Shown here one piece after another: positions 8,039 to 16,429 of a DNA stretch of 39,891 nt; the stretch's first letter is position 1, and every line of letters begins with the position of its first letter. The notes under the pieces are model-generated. The model did not search any database, was not told the origin of the DNA, and saw nothing but the letters and a program-made list of their open reading frames with translations. The translations under genes were made by a program, and so were the position numbers. The stretch comes from an uncultured Enterobacteriaceae bacterium (GTDB lineage: Bacteria; Pseudomonadota; Gammaproteobacteria; Enterobacterales; Enterobacteriaceae): assembly GCA_947631255.1 (NCBI GenBank), contig CANRKT010000033.1:1-39891 (forward strand), in the 5' to 3' direction.

Positions 8039-8804
8039 GCCCGTTGTTTTATCAGATCTTGATGACACCCTGTTTCAGACACGCCGAAAAATGGTGGATG
8101 AACTGGCGCTAGAACCCTACCGAACAGGTGCCTTAGATCGCTCAATGAAGGCCCGCAGTTTTATGACTGAAGAGCAATCGATGCTGGTGGACTGGCTGCT
8201 TGAACATGCAGACTTTATTCCCGTCACTGCTCGGGGTACAGAAGAGATAGCACGCGTGACTATTCCATTTCATTCATGGGCTATCACGACTCACGGTGCG
8301 GTTATCTTGACGCCTGAAGGGATCCCTGACGAAGGGTGGAAAAGACACATGCTGGAAAGCCTGTCTGCCTACCGGGAACCTCTGCTGACTCTGCAACGTG
8401 ACATCACTTCACTGATGGCCGAAAGGGGGATTCAGGGCTGGGCGAGGATTAATTATGAGTATGACGATACGCCTGTTTATCTGGTGATGAAGCATACGGA
8501 CAGTACTCAGCTGGCAGAACTCTATGCCTTTGGTGAGGAAATCGAAGCCATATTCCCAACCACGGGTTTTTATATTCATAAAAACAGCAACAATATTGCC
8601 TGGTTACCGGTCCCGGTAGAAAAAGGCCTGGCAACGCAATATTTGCTGGATAAGCTGCGTGCCGAACGCGGTGTTTTTCCCGTTATTGGTCTGGGCGATA
8701 GTCTCAGCGACCATCGCTTTATGAAACTGTGTCACTGGTTTGGTCTGCCTCGTCAAAGCCAGTTTGCCGAACATATCAGCCACCATATTTTTGGAGAAAA
8801 ATGA
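8031..8804 (+). CDS. Ter-associated HAD phosphatase
   Basis: This 257-residue HAD hydrolase shows SDLDDT at 8-13 (D9 nucleophile, D11 acid/base), the Thr of VTARG as motif II, a conserved Lys in VEKG and the C-terminal GLGDSLSD acidic motif. A sizeable cap between motifs II and III makes it resemble sucrose/trehalose-phosphate phosphatases (type C2). The start is the ATG at 8031, preceded by TTGAGG. It overlaps the stop of the PRTase gene by 8 bp; the longer frame from TTG at 8016 is unlikely. It probably dephosphorylates the phosphoribosylated intermediate of the pathway, by inference from context. Confidence 0.87.
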   Translation: MNKPVVLSDLDDTLFQTRRKMVDELALEPYRTGALDRSMKARSFMTEEQSMLVDWLLEHADFIPVTARGTEEIARVTIPFHSWAITTHGAVILTPEGIPDEGWKRHMLESLSAYREPLLTLQRDITSLMAERGIQGWARINYEYDDTPVYLVMKHTDSTQLAELYAFGEEIEAIFPTTGFYIHKNSNNIAWLPVPVEKGLATQYLLDKLRAERGVFPVIGLGDSLSDHRFMKLCHWFGLPRQSQFAEHISHHIFGEK

Positions 8805-8805
8805 T

Positions 8806-9885
8806 ATGCAGCCCTTTATCCCCTTTTCCGGTTCTTATCTGCCTGAGGATATCCATTTTCTACTCAAGCCCGTTGAAATAGAAATGACACCAGTAGACCA
8901 AAAAGAACAGCTGATTCAGTCTGGCACTAAACATTACTCCGAGATGCTCAGCCAGGAGCCTGAACCCACCCGCTGGCATCTGGAATTATTTACCCGGGCT
9001 TTAGATGAAGGTGCTACCCGTCTGGCAAGAGAAGTCGTGATGCTGGCGAAAGCCCTCGCAGACCACTTTGGTAATACCCCCATTGTCTTAGTCAGTCTGG
9101 TGCGGGCAGGTGTCCCTCTTGGCGTGATGTTACATCAAACTCTGCGTGGAATGGGTAAACAGTCATACCATTATGGTGTGAGTATCATTCGCGATCGGGG
9201 AATTGATGAAACCGCTATGGACTGGATTGAGAGCCGACATGGCACAGAAGGTGTGGTATTTGTCGATGGCTGGACTGGTAAGGGAGCAATTACCGGTGAA
9301 TTACGACGTTCACTGGCATCACGTTCTGGGTATCCAGTCAATCCCCGCCTGGTCGTATTGGCTGATCCCTGCGGTATATCGTGGCTCACCGCCAGTCATG
9401 ATGACTGGTTGATCCCTTTCGGTATTATGGGTGCTCCTGTCTCCGGGCTGATCTCTCGTTCTATTTGGTCATCAGAAGGGCTACATGGCTGTGTTCTGTG
9501 TGAGCATCTTCGTCAATTTGAGTGCAGCCGCCAGCTAGTCGACCGGGTTGCCGATTGTCAAAGAACACTTGATAAAAGTGCAATTCCTGCCAGCCCGTTT
9601 ACCACTGCGGCTAATAAGCAGTTGAAATTGCAAAGTGAGCAGGTCATTGACTCTCTCATGACCGAGTACCACATTTCGAGCATTAATCGGATTAAACCCG
9701 GTATTGCAGAAGCTACACGTGCCGTTTTACGTCGGGTGCCCGAACATGTTCTTGTCCGTTCAGTCAATGATCCCGACGTTGCCCTCTTGGTCTATCTGGC
9801 GCGTGAAAAAAACATCTCCATCACTGAGGTCGGTGACAACCTCGGACAATACCGTGCTATCACCATTATTAAAAAGGTCCACTGA
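8806..9885 (+). CDS. StiP-family PRTase-like protein with C-terminal PELOTA domain
   Basis: This 359-residue protein is often annotated as cysteine protease StiP, but the sequence looks like a second phosphoribosyltransferase. LVRAGVPLG lies at 98-106 and the PRPP-loop-like VVFVDGWTGKGAI at 150-162. About 65 C-terminal residues (IKPGIAEATRAVL to the end) match the PELOTA/L7Ae-type RNA-binding domain. The start is the ATG at 8806, 9 nt after GGAG, one base after the HAD stop. Fusion to an RNA-binding module suggests that the modified base or nucleoside may be placed on, or exchanged with, RNA; that is inference. Confidence 0.87.
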   Translation: MQPFIPFSGSYLPEDIHFLLKPVEIEMTPVDQKEQLIQSGTKHYSEMLSQEPEPTRWHLELFTRALDEGATRLAREVVMLAKALADHFGNTPIVLVSLVRAGVPLGVMLHQTLRGMGKQSYHYGVSIIRDRGIDETAMDWIESRHGTEGVVFVDGWTGKGAITGELRRSLASRSGYPVNPRLVVLADPCGISWLTASHDDWLIPFGIMGAPVSGLISRSIWSSEGLHGCVLCEHLRQFECSRQLVDRVADCQRTLDKSAIPASPFTTAANKQLKLQSEQVIDSLMTEYHISSINRIKPGIAEATRAVLRRVPEHVLVRSVNDPDVALLVYLAREKNISITEVGDNLGQYRAITIIKKVH

Positions 9886-10868
9886 TGACAAAGAGACTAT
9901 CGCCTTACCGGCTGGGCGCCACACTCTATATGCCAGCAACACGCGCTGATATTGCCAAAAGTATACTGAAGAATGAAATTGCCGGGCTGCGTTCAATTGT
10001 GATTTGTCTTGAGGACTCCGTCAGTGAACAAGATGTGCCAGCAGCTATGGTTAATTTAAAACAGATCCTGACGGAGTTAGCTGCAGCGAAGGCTCAAGGG
10101 CTTGGTGCCGAGTGGCCTTTGGTCTTTATTCGTCCTCGCCATGTCGATATGGGCCAATATTTGATGACCGCTTTTGATTTATCGCCCATTGACGGATTAG
10201 TATTACCTAAATTTACCTTCACCTCTCTGCCGGTATGGTGGGAGATCATGAAGGATTCACATCTGTGCATGATGCCGACTCTGGAAACTGAAGACGTCTT
10301 TGATGTGATACAAATGCGTGAACTCGCTACGGCTCTGGTCGGGCATCCATGCCACCAGCGGATTATCGCTCTGCGTATCGGTGGCAATGATCTGATGAAC
10401 GTGATTTCCCAGCGTCGGCCCCGTAATCTCACACTCTATGATAGTCCGATGGGCTACGTCATTAAAATGCTGGTAGCCGTTTTTGGCTCACGGGATTTTG
10501 CCCTGACATCCCCGGTGTGTGAGCATATTGATGACCATAATGTGATGGAACGTGAACTTGCTCTCGATATGGCGCACGGGCTGGTGGGAAAAACAGCTAT
10601 TCATCCGAACCAGGTAGCAAAAATTGAGCGAGCACTAATGGTCACCGCAGCCGATCATGAAGATGCGCTGCGGATCCTGAACTCCAGTCAGGCGGTCTTT
10701 AAATCACAAGGGGCAATGTGTGAGCCAGCAACCCATCGCCGCTGGGCCGCAAGAGTACTTGAACAAGCTCAGGTTTATGGTATTGCACAAGAGAATGTGT
10801 CGGACAGTGTGCGGCGAGTGACTCTCACCAATCCATACTGGGATGATTCGGCAGGCTCTTATTCTTGA
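9885..10868 (+). CDS. HpcH/HpaI aldolase / citrate lyase beta-like protein
   Basis: This 327-residue TIM-barrel enzyme is related to the CitE and HpcH/HpaI families. Family features are YMPATRAD near the N terminus (phosphate/CoA site in CitE relatives), the acidic ICLEDSVSE (metal ligand), the MPTLET strand, LRIGGNDL, and KTAIHPNQV near the C terminus. Family members cleave or form C-C bonds of acyl-CoA or keto-acid substrates with Mg2+. The ATG overlaps the StiP stop (TGATG), making it the fifth gene of the coupled operon. It probably supplies or trims a carbon skeleton for the pathway; the substrate is unknown. Confidence 0.88.
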   Translation: MTKRLSPYRLGATLYMPATRADIAKSILKNEIAGLRSIVICLEDSVSEQDVPAAMVNLKQILTELAAAKAQGLGAEWPLVFIRPRHVDMGQYLMTAFDLSPIDGLVLPKFTFTSLPVWWEIMKDSHLCMMPTLETEDVFDVIQMRELATALVGHPCHQRIIALRIGGNDLMNVISQRRPRNLTLYDSPMGYVIKMLVAVFGSRDFALTSPVCEHIDDHNVMERELALDMAHGLVGKTAIHPNQVAKIERALMVTAADHEDALRILNSSQAVFKSQGAMCEPATHRRWAARVLEQAQVYGIAQENVSDSVRRVTLTNPYWDDSAGSYS

Positions 10869-11010
10869 TGTTGATTTATCTGACGTTAAAATGGCAACTG
10901 ATAGACTGACCCAATCGTTTGTTGGCACGATGAAGCAGTCTGAACAACGATAACTCTAATAAAATAGCAGTATTTGAACGATTTTAAACGACACTAGGCA
11001 CTCACTCATT

Positions 11011-11472
11011 ATGCAACTCAGTACAAAACAAGCACGTATCTTTCGACTGGCACTGTTATTAGGTTCAGGTACGCCGGTAGAAACCAAAAAAATTATCAGC
11101 CAACTTAGTTGTTCTGAGCCAACCTTAACGCGTGCGCTAAAAGAGTTACGAGAAACCTACTCGGCTGAGATCCGCTACAGTAAAGCCACACATTCCTATC
11201 AGCTGGTTGAATCAGGGCTGCTGGATAAAAAAACGCTCCGCCAAATATATAAAACTCTGAGTTCAAGCATCGAAGCTAAAACAGATGAACCAGTCAGCAA
11301 AGTTTCATTGGATAAAGAAAAGAAAAAAGCGGTTTCGCTCTCACTACGAATGTCAGTATTACGCAAGATAGATCAACTCGCGATGCAGACTGATACCACA
11401 CGCAGTGATATTGTTGAGCTATTAGTCGATCACTCTATTGCTGAGTTTGCAGCCACCCTGCCTCGTCGTTAG
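11011..11472 (+). CDS. terW: TerW, DNA-binding regulator of the ter locus
   Basis: This 153-residue protein strongly resembles E. coli O157 TerW. It has two putative DNA-binding modules. Residues 1-67 form a winged helix-turn-helix (recognition helix around SEPTLTRALKEL, wing around IRYSKATHSYQL). Residues 106-147 look like a ribbon-helix-helix segment (AVSLSLRMSVLRKIDQLA...TRSDIVELL). TerW is reported to bind the terZABCDE promoter region and act as regulator. It stands 142 bp after the biosynthetic operon, with its own leader. No copy of the AATCAT dyad is visible before it. Confidence 0.88.
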   Translation: MQLSTKQARIFRLALLLGSGTPVETKKIISQLSCSEPTLTRALKELRETYSAEIRYSKATHSYQLVESGLLDKKTLRQIYKTLSSSIEAKTDEPVSKVSLDKEKKKAVSLSLRMSVLRKIDQLAMQTDTTRSDIVELLVDHSIAEFAATLPRR

Positions 11473-11587
11473 ATTTATTTAAAAAAGACTCCCTGGCTCA
11501 TTCTTCTGGCTGGGGATAGCGGCCTAACATCAACACTTGTTGCAGAGAAACTTGCTCCAGGTGTTATCTGATATTATTCTTATCCCT

Positions 11588-12085
11588 ATGAAAGTCTCTC
11601 GTGTTCCTATTGCTATCCAGCAAGCTGTTATGCACTGTCTGCGTGAAAAACTCATGCAAGCCAATACCTTTTTGCAACGTGAATATGCGCTACCCACTGT
11701 GCTCTATCAACAGCGTGGAACAGCGGCAGGTACGGCATGGCTTGAGAAAAATGAAATACGTCTGAACCCGGTGTTATTACTGGAAAACCAGCAATCCTTT
11801 ATCGACGAAGTGGTACCCCATGAACTGGCGCATATCCTGGTCTGGAAACACTTTGGCCGCGTCCCTCCACATGGCAAAGAGTGGAAATGGATGATGGAAG
11901 TGGTACTCGGCGTTGCTGCCCGCCGTACGCATCAATTTTCCGTACAGTCAGTTCGTTCAAATACCTTTTCCTACTCCTGCCCCTGCCAGCAGCACCAGCT
12001 GACTGTTCGTCGCCATAATCGCATATTACGCGGTGAAACACAGTACCGCTGTACCCGTTGTGGCCAGGAACTCAAACCAGCCTAA
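11588..12085 (+). CDS. sprT: SprT, zinc metallopeptidase-like protein
   Basis: SprT is a 165-residue SprT/Spartan-family protein. It shows the zinc-binding HELAH within [17 protein letters not shown] and a C-terminal zinc-ribbon pair (CPC near residue 132 and CTRC near 156). Relatives cut DNA-protein crosslinks; the E. coli function is poorly defined. The start is the ATG of [14 protein letters not shown], which matches E. coli SprT ([14 protein letters not shown]); a longer frame from TTG at 11537 has no support. It begins the conserved sprT-endA-rsmE-gshB block, so the ter locus abuts core genes here. Confidence 0.95.
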   Translation: MKVSRVPIAIQQAVMHCLREKLMQANTFLQREYALPTVLYQQRGTAAGTAWLEKNEIRLNPVLLLENQQSFIDEVVPHELAHILVWKHFGRVPPHGKEWKWMMEVVLGVAARRTHQFSVQSVRSNTFSYSCPCQQHQLTVRRHNRILRGETQYRCTRCGQELKPA

Positions 12086-12183
12086 TCACGCCTATTACTT
12101 CCTGGCACTCTAGCCGAATCACCAATTGAAACTGGATAAATCATCAGGTAGGGTTTCTGCATCTTTCTGCAAAGGCTCTATAA

Positions 12184-12888
12184 ATGTCTAAAAAATTATC
12201 TTTCACCGTTATCTGTATTGCCTTGTTCGCCTCGCTCAGTGCTTCCGCTAATATCAATAATTTTTCTCAGGCTAAGACAGCTGGAGTAAAAGTGAATGCG
12301 GATGTACCGGGTGATTTTTATTGCGGCTGTAAGATAGACTGGCAGGGTAAAAAAGGGATCCCAGACCTGGAATCATGCGGCTATAAAATACGTAAAAATG
12401 AAGTTCGCGCCACGCGTATTGAGTGGGAGCATGTGATGCCAGCCTGGCAGTTTGGTCATCAGCTACAATGCTGGCAGGAGGGTGGACGTAAGAACTGCGC
12501 TAAAGATCCTGAATATCGTACCGTCGAAAGTGATATGCATAACCTGCAGCCAGCAGTTGGTGAAGTGAATGCGGATCGCAGTAACTTTATGTTTGGTCAG
12601 TGGAATGGTGGTGAAGGTCAATATGGTCAGTGTGCGATGAAAGTTGATTTCAAAAGCAAGCTGGCTGAACCCCCTGCTCGCGCACGCGGCGCCATTGCAC
12701 GCACCTATTTTTATATGCGTGACCAATATAAGCTCCCCCTTTCGCGCCAGCAAACTCAGCTATTTCAGGCCTGGGATAAGCTCTATCCAGTAACTGACTG
12801 GGAGTGCAAACGTGATAAACGTATTGCGAAAATCCAGGGGAATAATAACCCTTATGTGCTACGGGCTTGCCAGGCGCGAAACAGCTAA
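12184..12888 (+). CDS. endA: Endonuclease I
   Basis: EndA is a 234-residue periplasmic DNA-specific endonuclease. A signal peptide is clear (about residues 1-22, ending A-S-A). The beta-beta-alpha metal site is visible: [11 protein letters not shown], then [19 protein letters not shown]. Eight cysteines (for example FYCGCKIDW and KNCAKDP) match the disulfide pattern of E. coli EndA. The catalytic His lies in EWEHV. Length and sequence match E. coli throughout. It cleaves double-stranded DNA that enters the periplasm. Confidence 0.97.
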   Translation: MSKKLSFTVICIALFASLSASANINNFSQAKTAGVKVNADVPGDFYCGCKIDWQGKKGIPDLESCGYKIRKNEVRATRIEWEHVMPAWQFGHQLQCWQEGGRKNCAKDPEYRTVESDMHNLQPAVGEVNADRSNFMFGQWNGGEGQYGQCAMKVDFKSKLAEPPARARGAIARTYFYMRDQYKLPLSRQQTQLFQAWDKLYPVTDWECKRDKRIAKIQGNNNPYVLRACQARNS

Positions 12889-12943
12889 CCTACACTAGCG
12901 GCAACGACTTATCTTACCGCGGTGATTTGTTGCTCGCCGTCTC

Positions 12944-13090
12944 AGAGCCTATCCCATTAGGCGTATATTGTTGCAGTCAGTTTGGACACGGACAGCGCGG
13001 AAAAACCGGAGCGTACATGGAGTACGTGAGGATTTTGAGCACTGCCCAGGGCCAAAGTGACAAATAAAATAGCCTAATGGGATAGGCTCT
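12944..13090. repeat. 147-bp palindromic dispersed repeat (MITE-like)
   Basis: Perfect 19-bp terminal inverted repeats (AGAGCCTATCCCATTAGGC at 12944-12962, complement at 13072-13090) bound a unit that folds on itself. Internal pairs include TTTGG/CCAAA and CGTAC-ATGGA-GTACG near the centre. Such palindromic non-coding units are known as dispersed repeats in several Enterobacterales. I recognise the type but not a secure family name; it is not ERIC. It occupies the endA-rsmE gap, ends 20 bp before rsmE and would form a large hairpin in read-through RNA. Confidence 0.8.
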
Positions 13091-13110
13091 TATTAACCGG
13101 AAAAAATTTC

Positions 13111-13842
13111 ATGCGTATACCCCGCATTCATCATCCTGTCTTGTTAGCTGTTGGTCAGGTCACTTTCCTTGACGAAGATGCCGCCAATCATGTTGGTCGC
13201 GTACTGCGTATGCAGGCAGGCCAAGCGCTACAACTGTTCGACGGCAGCAACCAGGTATTTGATGCTGTTATCAAACAGGCTGATAAAAAAAACGTTCAGG
13301 TAGAGATCCTGAGTGGGTGTGAAGATAACCGAGAGTCCCCCCTCTGGTTACATCTTGGGCAGGTTATGTCACGCGGTGAAAAGATGGAATTTACCATCCA
13401 AAAAGCCGTCGAACTCGGTGTTAATGTCATCACCCCACTCTATTCAGAACGTTGTGGTGTCAAACTGGATGCTGAACGTCTGAGTAAAAAACTCGGCCAG
13501 TGGAAAAAAATTGCCATTGCAGCCTGTGAACAATGCGGACGCAACCAGGTTCCTGAGATTCGCCCGGTGATGAGCCTGGAAGCCTGGTGTGCTGAACAGG
13601 AACAAGGACTCAAACTGAATCTACATCCACGTGCCAGTGCCAGTATTAATACACTGCCACAGCCCGTGGAGCGAGTTCGTTTGCTCATCGGCCCGGAAGG
13701 TGGGCTCTCTGCTGACGAAATCGCCATGACAGCTGAACATCAATTTACTGATATTCTATTAGGACCTCGTGTTCTGCGTACTGAGACTACTGCGCTCACC
13801 GCTATTACCGCACTACAAGTGCGCTTTGGCGATCTGGGCTAA
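13111..13842 (+). CDS. rsmE: 16S rRNA m3U1498 methyltransferase RsmE
   Basis: This 243-residue SPOUT-class methyltransferase has exactly the E. coli length. It has an N-terminal PUA-like region (MRIPRIHHP...[12 protein letters not shown]) and a C-terminal knotted SAM domain with the signature [10 protein letters not shown] and the end motif [16 protein letters not shown]. It methylates N3 of U1498 in 16S rRNA in the 30S subunit. gshB follows after 12 bp, as in E. coli, and is probably cotranscribed. The palindromic repeat immediately upstream replaces the usual short leader. Confidence 0.97.
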   Translation: MRIPRIHHPVLLAVGQVTFLDEDAANHVGRVLRMQAGQALQLFDGSNQVFDAVIKQADKKNVQVEILSGCEDNRESPLWLHLGQVMSRGEKMEFTIQKAVELGVNVITPLYSERCGVKLDAERLSKKLGQWKKIAIAACEQCGRNQVPEIRPVMSLEAWCAEQEQGLKLNLHPRASASINTLPQPVERVRLLIGPEGGLSADEIAMTAEHQFTDILLGPRVLRTETTALTAITALQVRFGDLG

Positions 13843-13854
13843 AGGAGAATAACC

Positions 13855-14802
13855 ATGATTAAGCTCGGCATCGTGATGGATCCCATCGCACAGATTAATA
13901 TTAAGAAAGATTCAAGCTTCGCTATGCTGTTACAAGCACAACAACGCGGCTATGAACTGCACTATATGGAAATGGCCGATCTCTATCTGAATAATGGCGA
14001 AGCACGCGCACGTACGCGTTTACTGAGCGTCGAGCAGAATGACGATAACTGGTATACCTTCGGAAGCGAGCAGGATATTCAGCTGGCGGACCTGGACGTT
14101 ATCCTGATGCGTAAAGACCCGCCTTTTGATACTGAGTTTATCTACGCTACCTATATTCTTGAACGCGCAGAAGAGCAAGGCACGCTTATCGTCAATAAGC
14201 CTCGTAGCTTGCGTGACTGTAATGAAAAACTCTTTACTGCCTGGTTCTCTGACTTAACGCCAGAAACACTGGTAACACGTAACAAAGCTCAGCTCAAAGC
14301 CTTCTGGCAGAAACATGGCGATATCATCCTCAAGCCGCTGGACGGAATGGGCGGTGCTTCAATCTTCCGTGTTAAAGAAAGCGATCCTAACTTAGGAGTG
14401 ATTGCCGAAACGCTGACTGAATTAGGGACTCGCTACTGCATGGCGCAGAACTATATCCCGGCTATCAAAGAGGGAGATAAGCGCGTATTAGTGGTTGATG
14501 GTGAACCGGTACCCTACTGCCTGGCACGTATTCCACAAGGCGGCGAAACGCGTGGTAACCTTGCAGCTGGCGGTCGTGGTGAACCGCGCCCGTTGACCGA
14601 AAGTGACTGGGAAATTGCTCGTCGCGTCGGCCCGGAGCTCAAAGCCAAAGGTCTGATTTTTGTCGGTCTGGATATCATCGGCGACCGTTTAACCGAGATA
14701 AACGTCACCAGCCCAACCTGTATCCGTGAGATTGAAGCTGAGTTCCCGGTATCCATTACCGGTATGTTATTTGATGCCATCGAAAGAAGACTGGCGAAAT
14801 AA
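13855..14802 (+). CDS. gshB: Glutathione synthetase
   Basis: GshB has 315 residues, as in E. coli. It starts MIKLGIVMDPI (N-terminal substrate domain) and carries ATP-grasp elements: ILKPLDGMGGASIFRV, the flexible loop IPQGGETRGNLAAGGRGEPRPL, and DIIGDRLTEINVTSPT with Mg2+ ligands. It joins glycine to gamma-glutamylcysteine using ATP in the cytoplasm. The ribosome site AAGGAGAA fits the ATG. A strong intrinsic terminator follows 6 bp after the stop. Tellurite toxicity acts largely through thiols, so the proximity to the ter locus is notable but is ancestral synteny. Confidence 0.98.
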   Translation: MIKLGIVMDPIAQINIKKDSSFAMLLQAQQRGYELHYMEMADLYLNNGEARARTRLLSVEQNDDNWYTFGSEQDIQLADLDVILMRKDPPFDTEFIYATYILERAEEQGTLIVNKPRSLRDCNEKLFTAWFSDLTPETLVTRNKAQLKAFWQKHGDIILKPLDGMGGASIFRVKESDPNLGVIAETLTELGTRYCMAQNYIPAIKEGDKRVLVVDGEPVPYCLARIPQGGETRGNLAAGGRGEPRPLTESDWEIARRVGPELKAKGLIFVGLDIIGDRLTEINVTSPTCIREIEAEFPVSITGMLFDAIERRLAK

Positions 14803-14808
14803 TATAAT

Positions 14809-14836
14809 AGGCAGGTCTCTTTACCTGCCTTTTATT
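14809..14836 (+). terminator. Intrinsic terminator after gshB
   Basis: AGGCAGGT (14809-14816) and ACCTGCCT (14823-14830) form an 8-bp stem with a 6-nt loop, followed by TTTATT. This is a typical Rho-independent terminator just after the gshB stop codon. Confidence 0.9.
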
Positions 14837-14963
14837 CCCGCTCTCCCTGAATCGGACGCCCCAGACAGGCTCTCGGGTAGCCCGATTCTGTTTAATAGTG
14901 ATAAACTGTACAGCATCCATCCATTTACAGTCGTTTTTTTAACCGGGACAATTCGCACTGATA

Positions 14964-15527
14964 ATGAATTTACAGCATCATTTCCTTATTGCCATGCCGG
15001 CGCTTCAGGATCCCTTATTTAAACGCTCTGTCGTCTATATTTGTGAATATAACGAAGATGGCGCAATGGGGATAATTATCAACAAACCACTGGAAAACCT
15101 TCAAGTTAGCGGTATTCTTGAAAAGTTAAAAATTGAACCAGCTCCCATAGATCCAAATATTCGCCTTGATAAACCAGTGTTTGTCGGAGGCCCACTGGCA
15201 GAAGATCGCGGATTTATTCTGCACTCCCCGCCAGATGAATTTGGTTCCAGTATCCGTATCTCAGACGATGTCGTTATCACGACGTCTCGTGATGTGCTGG
15301 AAACGCTGGGTACCGCTAAACAGCCAGAAAATGTGCTGGTAGCACTCGGTTATTCCTCCTGGGAAAAAGGTCAGCTTGAGCAGGAGATCCTGGAAAATTC
15401 ATGGCTGACTGTCCCCGCCAGTGCCGATATTTTATTCCGCACTCCTATCTCTGAACGCTGGCGCGAAGCCGCTCGCCTCGTCGGAGTGAATATTCATAAT
15501 ATCTCTGTTGAAGCGGGGCATGCTTAA
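14964..15527 (+). CDS. yqgE: YqgE, UPF0301/AlgH family protein
   Basis: This conserved 187-residue protein starts [14 protein letters not shown] and has the family segments [27 protein letters not shown] and [15 protein letters not shown]. AlgH/YqgE proteins are widespread in gamma-proteobacteria; the biochemical role is unproven. The gene overlaps ruvX by one base (TAATG), a pairing kept across Enterobacterales, so the two are translationally linked. It lies 161 bp after gshB, beyond a terminator, so it has its own promoter. Confidence 0.95.
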   Translation: MNLQHHFLIAMPALQDPLFKRSVVYICEYNEDGAMGIIINKPLENLQVSGILEKLKIEPAPIDPNIRLDKPVFVGGPLAEDRGFILHSPPDEFGSSIRISDDVVITTSRDVLETLGTAKQPENVLVALGYSSWEKGQLEQEILENSWLTVPASADILFRTPISERWREAARLVGVNIHNISVEAGHA

Positions 15528-15946
15528 TGAGCAGCGGCACCTTAATGGCCTTTGATTTTGGAACCAAAAGTATTGGCGTTGCTATCGGCCAGCGTATTAC
15601 GGGCACCGCCCGTCCCCTCACGGCATTTAAGGCCCAGGACGGGACCCCAGACTGGAATCTGATTGAAAAGCTTCTGAAAGAGTGGCAACCAGAAGAAGTG
15701 GTGGTTGGGCTGCCGCTGAATATGGATGGTACAGAACAGCCTCTCACTGCGCGTGCACGTAAATTCGCTAATCGCCTGCATGGGCGCTTTGGGATAAAAG
15801 TGTCACTACAAGATGAACGGCTGAGTACGGTTGAAGCCAGAGCCGGTTTGTTTGAACAGGGAGGATTTCGGGCGCTCAATAAGGGCAGTATCGACTCAGC
15901 TTCGGCTGTGGTTATTCTTGAAAGCTGGTTTGAAAACCATCCCTGA
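15527..15946 (+). CDS. ruvX: RuvX/YqgF, RNase H-fold putative resolvase
   Basis: This 139-residue protein with RNase H-like fold carries the catalytic acidic motifs [10 protein letters not shown] (first Asp about residue 10), [19 protein letters not shown] and [10 protein letters not shown]. coli YqgF is essential and has been linked to 16S rRNA 5' end maturation and anti-termination; Holliday-junction resolvase activity is reported for relatives. The start overlaps the yqgE stop. A hairpin at 15965-15994 follows, between it and the convergent DUF1622 gene. Confidence 0.95.
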   Translation: MSSGTLMAFDFGTKSIGVAIGQRITGTARPLTAFKAQDGTPDWNLIEKLLKEWQPEEVVVGLPLNMDGTEQPLTARARKFANRLHGRFGIKVSLQDERLSTVEARAGLFEQGGFRALNKGSIDSASAVVILESWFENHP

Positions 15947-15964
15947 TTTTCGCTGTAAAGATAA

Positions 15965-15994
15965 GCCTCTGACTATGATGGTGCAGTCAGAGGC
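15965..15994. terminator. Hairpin between ruvX and DUF1622 gene
   Basis: A perfect 10-bp stem GCCTCTGACT / AGTCAGAGGC encloses a 10-nt loop. It is followed by a second small palindrome (TAGTTT-GA-AAACTA). It lies between convergent genes and probably terminates both; there is no long T-run. Confidence 0.7.
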
Positions 15995-16018
15995 ACTTAG
16001 TTTGAAAACTAAAATCCG

Positions 16019-16360
16019 TCAGGCAGCTTTCTTCTCTTCCGGACTGTGTTCCAGCTCCTTACTTAAGAAGTAATTTAAGAACGTTCGGATCACAGCAATG
16101 ATCCCGAGCTTGATCAGACTGTCTAAATCAGGGTCTACCGTGGTAACGAGAATATCAGCAGCTAGCTGAAATTCGAGTGCGGTTGCCAGCCAGTTACCCA
16201 AACAGAAACGTGCCGCACGGCTCTCTTTCCCCTTCACTATCACAACCAGCGTTTTCACCAGGCCGATAACCACACAGATAACCGATATGGTCTCCAGCAA
16301 TAGCTGAAGATAGCCCACGCATGAAACTAAAAACTCGCGCAAAAAGAGTAAATCTGGCAT
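16019..16360 (-). CDS. DUF1622 family small membrane protein
   Basis: This 113-residue protein is very hydrophobic in two stretches (about residues 13-42 and 62-98). It carries the family pattern GKESRAARFCLGNWLATALEFQLAADIL between them. DUF1622 proteins are small inner-membrane proteins of unknown function. The ATG has an AAGG ribosome site 7 nt upstream. It stands alone in the reverse direction between ruvX and yggR, a place where E. coli has no such gene, so it is an insertion into the ancestral order. The last residues (EHSPEEKKAA) are charged and probably cytoplasmic. Confidence 0.8.
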   Translation of the reverse strand: MPDLLFLREFLVSCVGYLQLLLETISVICVVIGLVKTLVVIVKGKESRAARFCLGNWLATALEFQLAADILVTTVDPDLDSLIKLGIIAVIRTFLNYFLSKELEHSPEEKKAA

Positions 16361-16429
16361 TGAATAACCTTAATAATATGATTAAAACAGGTGTCGAATA
16401 CAGACGGGGGATAGATATCTGGCATAGCC

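Noticed and set aside
11473..11587. Hairpin terminator after terW
   Set aside because: TCCCTGGC and GGCTGGGGA look symmetrical at first but pair over only four bases.
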